A stretch of 22,830 nt of DNA from an uncultured Bacilli bacterium (GTDB lineage: Bacteria > Bacillota_I > Bacilli_A > RF39 > UBA660). The stretch spans positions 1 through 22,830 of the forward strand of contig CAKOXP010000020.1 of assembly GCA_934130175.1 (NCBI GenBank), read 5' to 3'. A model generated the notes under the pieces. The model ran no database searches and was not told where the DNA came from. It saw nothing but the letters and a program-made list of their open reading frames with translations. The position numbers and the translations under genes were made by a program. Below, one piece after another: positions 20,706 to 22,830 of the stretch (its first letter is position 1; each line of letters begins with the position of its first letter).

Positions 20706-22694
20706 ATGGTAGAAAAAAGAATAGATGAATTAATTAAAATTATAAATGAAGCAGACTATAATTATCATACTTTAGATAATCCAACTATTACAGATCAAGA
20801 ATATGATAAATACCTAAGAGAATTATTTGATTTGGAAGAAGAACATCCAGAACTTGTTAGAAGTGATTCTCCAACTCAACATGCAGGTGGAAAAATAATT
20901 GATGGTTTCGAAAAAGTAGAACATAAAATTCCAATGATGTCTTTAAGTGATGTTTTTTCAGAAAGTGAAGTTATTGCTTTTGATGAAAGAATCAGAAAAG
21001 AAGGGATACATCCTCAATATATGTGTGAATTAAAAATAGACGGATTATCTGTTTCACTTTTATACGAAAAAGGAGTATTAGTTAGAGCAGCAACCAGAGG
21101 AGATGGAGTAATAGGTGAAGATATTACTCATAATGCTAAAACAATAAAGACAATTCCTTTAAAACTAAATGAAGAAGTAGATATTGAGGTCCGTGGTGAA
21201 ATCTTCATGAATAAGAAAACTCTTCTTGAAATTAATGAAGAAAGAAAGAAAAATAATGAACCACTATTACAAAATTGTCGTAATGCAGCAGCTGGTTCAA
21301 TTCGTCAATTGGATTCTTCCGTTGCAGCAAAAAGAAAACTAGACACTTTTATTTATCATTTACCAAATCCAGAAGATTTTGGTATTTCTACCCATGAAGA
21401 TGCTATAGCTTATATGAAAAAACTAGGATTTAAAACTAATCCCAATAATAGATTAGTTAATGATATTACTGATGTATTAACCTTTATTGAAGAAATGAAA
21501 GAAAAAAGGCCTTCACTTCCTTATGACATTGATGGTATTGTTATCAAAGTAAATAATTTAGCTGATCAACAAAAATTAGGATTTACTGCAAAATATCCAA
21601 AATGGGCAACAGCTTATAAATTTCCTGCTGAAGAAGTTCTAACAAAACTAACAGATATTATTTTTACAGTAGGTCGTACTGGACAAATTACACCTAATGC
21701 TGTTTTGGAACCAGTTATAGTTGCAGGTTCAACCGTAAAAAGAGCAACCCTTCATAATGAAGATTATGTTATTGCAAAAGATCTTAAAATAGGCGATATA
21801 GTTTCAATAAGAAAAGCAGGGGATGTTATTCCTGAAGTAGTTGAAGCAAAAAAAGAAAGAAGAACAGGCCTTGAAAAAGATTTTAAAATGATTGAAAACT
21901 GCCCAATGTGTGGTGAAAAACTCGTAAAAAAAGAAGGCCAAGTAGATTACTTTTGCTTCAATAAAAATTGCCCTGCTAGAAAAATAGAAAGCCTAATTCA
22001 TTTTGCGTCACGTGATGCTATGAATATAGATGGACTAGGAGATAGAATAATAGAAGATTTCTTTAACTTTGGTTTTATTGAAAAAGTTAGTGATATTTAT
22101 AAATTAGAAAATCACCGTAAAGATTTGATTACACTAGAAGGATATGGAAATAAGTCTGTTGCTAATTTGCTTGATGCTATAGATACTAGTAAACATAATT
22201 CTTTAGAAAAATTAGTATTTGGATTAGGTATTCCCCATGTAGGAGCGAAAACTGCCAAAATTTTAGCAAGTAACTTTAAAACAATGGAAAACTTAGAAAA
22301 AGCAACAGTAGAAGATTTGGTTAAGATTCCAGATGTTGGGGAAATAATTGCCAAAAGTGTCGTTACTTATTTTGAAACAGAAGAAAATATCGATGAATTA
22401 GAAAGATTAAAAAAACAGGGTATTAATATGACCTATTTAGGAAAGGCTCAACAAGAAAATTCTAACTTTAAAGATAAGTCCTTTGTTCTTACAGGTTCCT
22501 TAGAAAAATATAGTAGAGATGAAGCTAAAGAAATAATAGAATCATTTGGTGGAAAAACAGTAGACTCCGTATCTAAGAAAACTTCTGTGGTAATAGTAGG
22601 GGAAAATCCTGGTAGTAAATATGATAAAGCTAAACAACTAGGTATTGAAATTTGGACAGAAAATGACTTTTTAGAAAAAATAGACAATAATTAA
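20706..22694 (+). CDS. ligA: NAD-dependent DNA ligase LigA
   Basis: LigA seals nicks in duplex DNA using NAD+, for joining Okazaki fragments and in repair. The 662 residues show all domains: the Ia domain that binds NMN (about 1-60), the adenylation domain with nucleophile K110 in ELKIDGLS, an OB fold with GRTGQITPNA, a four-cysteine zinc finger (CPMCGEKL ... CFNKNCPAR, about 398-423), helix-hairpin-helix repeats (about 425-580) and a C-terminal BRCT domain (about 585-660). The ATG at 20706 is preferred to the in-frame ATG at 20694 because GGTGAT lies 5 bp upstream and family members begin with this segment. No terminator is seen directly after the gene. Confidence 0.96.
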   Translation: MVEKRIDELIKIINEADYNYHTLDNPTITDQEYDKYLRELFDLEEEHPELVRSDSPTQHAGGKIIDGFEKVEHKIPMMSLSDVFSESEVIAFDERIRKEGIHPQYMCELKIDGLSVSLLYEKGVLVRAATRGDGVIGEDITHNAKTIKTIPLKLNEEVDIEVRGEIFMNKKTLLEINEERKKNNEPLLQNCRNAAAGSIRQLDSSVAAKRKLDTFIYHLPNPEDFGISTHEDAIAYMKKLGFKTNPNNRLVNDITDVLTFIEEMKEKRPSLPYDIDGIVIKVNNLADQQKLGFTAKYPKWATAYKFPAEEVLTKLTDIIFTVGRTGQITPNAVLEPVIVAGSTVKRATLHNEDYVIAKDLKIGDIVSIRKAGDVIPEVVEAKKERRTGLEKDFKMIENCPMCGEKLVKKEGQVDYFCFNKNCPARKIESLIHFASRDAMNIDGLGDRIIEDFFNFGFIEKVSDIYKLENHRKDLITLEGYGNKSVANLLDAIDTSKHNSLEKLVFGLGIPHVGAKTAKILASNFKTMENLEKATVEDLVKIPDVGEIIAKSVVTYFETEENIDELERLKKQGINMTYLGKAQQENSNFKDKSFVLTGSLEKYSRDEAKEIIESFGGKTVDSVSKKTSVVIVGENPGSKYDKAKQLGIEIWTENDFLEKIDNN

Positions 22695-22695
22695 A

Positions 22696-22724
22696 TTGAA
22701 AAACAAACTAAAATACTATATAAT
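22696..22724 (+). promoter_or_regulatory. Consensus promoter after ligA
   Basis: TTGAAA (22696-22701) and a perfect TATAAT (22719-22724) are spaced by 17 bp. It starts just two bases after the ligA stop. Transcription would begin near 22731 and run off the right edge of the window. Confidence 0.8.
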
Positions 22725-22730
22725 GAAGAT

Positions 22731-22830
22731 TATAAGAATAGAATTTAGGATTGGGTGACTAACTATTAGAAGTCAATACTGAAATTGATATTTTTAATAG
22801 TTTAGTATAAATTGGAGATTATCCCACGCC
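22731..22830 (+). ncRNA. Possible structured leader or small RNA, cut by the window end
   Basis: The 100 bases below the promoter hold no ORF with a ribosome binding site. CTAACTATTA (22759-22768) pairs with TAATAGTTTAG (22795-22805, one bulge), and inside it TCAAT (22773-22777) pairs with ATTGA (22784-22788), giving nested stems. I cannot assign it to a known riboswitch, T-box or RNA family from this part alone. Confidence 0.4.

Noticed and set aside
1..22830. CRISPR array.
   Set aside because: No regularly spaced repeat-spacer series was seen; the only repeated coding units are the Cna_B domains and the Thr-Pro linker of the adhesin.
22725..22830. A tRNA or RNase P RNA at the right edge.
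   Set aside because: No cloverleaf arms or conserved RNase P core are visible in the available bases.

Overview
The window is AT-rich DNA from a low-GC Gram-positive bacterium (Bacillota, perhaps a gut Bacilli, RF39 or Erysipelotrichia-like lineage). The evidence is strong Shine-Dalgarno sites of the AGGAG and GGGTGAT type, an LPXTG-type surface protein with its own sortase, U-tract terminators and housekeeping genes of Firmicute type. TGA acts as a stop (end of tsaE), so the mycoplasma code does not apply. The lineage is an inference.

Layout. 1-110: a 5S rRNA that ends an rRNA operon. 196-2693: the t6A tRNA-modification operon tsaE-tsaB-rimI-tsaD, with overlapping genes. 2713-12543 on the minus strand: a three-gene ABC importer (substrate-binding protein, ATPase, permease) of the SsuABC/TauABC/ThiXYZ kind. 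Its substrate-binding gene is split in two by a 7200-bp integrative element at 4750-11949. 12653-16331: a surface module with tandem promoters, made of a thioester adhesin with three Cna_B-type domains and a VPNTG anchor, a sortase, and a membrane protein of unknown function. 16409-22694: pcrA/uvrD, a sugar-type nucleotidyltransferase, a BAX inhibitor-1 family protein, a small anchored protein, and ligA. 22696-22830: a consensus promoter followed by a structured, gene-free leader cut by the window edge.

The integrative element is the accessory part. Its end can be fixed to the base. The 4-bp core GTTC is present at both ends (4746-4749 and 11946-11949). Removing one core plus the interior joins the two halves of the substrate-binding gene in frame (...TLFE + PNATSIEK...) into a 334-residue protein. 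The rebuilt phage-type site (attP) is a dyad with 11-bp arms (one mismatch) around TTCT plus a second symmetric 5-bp block, as expected for a large serine integrase, and that integrase is the last gene of the element. From left to right the element carries: a terminator; a probable toxin-antitoxin pair (XRE-ImmA/IrrE metallopeptidase plus a PIN-like DUF4411 protein); a two-gene unit of an HD-domain protein with a degenerate duplicated N-terminal half and an unrecognised 271-residue protein; a 357-bp non-coding region with a palindrome, a GC-rich motif, a consensus promoter, an attenuator-like terminator, an 11-codon leader ORF and two hairpins; a double-HTH protein; a MobC-like ribbon-helix-helix protein; a small SHOCT-like protein; and the integrase. 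No relaxase is visible, so the element could only move between cells with help from another element.

The main points for follow-up are the element acting as a reversible switch on a nutrient importer, the HD + unknown cargo pair as a possible defence or nucleotide-metabolism system, the attenuator/leader-peptide region ahead of the mobilisation-like genes, and a sortase that appears to lack the usual catalytic arginine.
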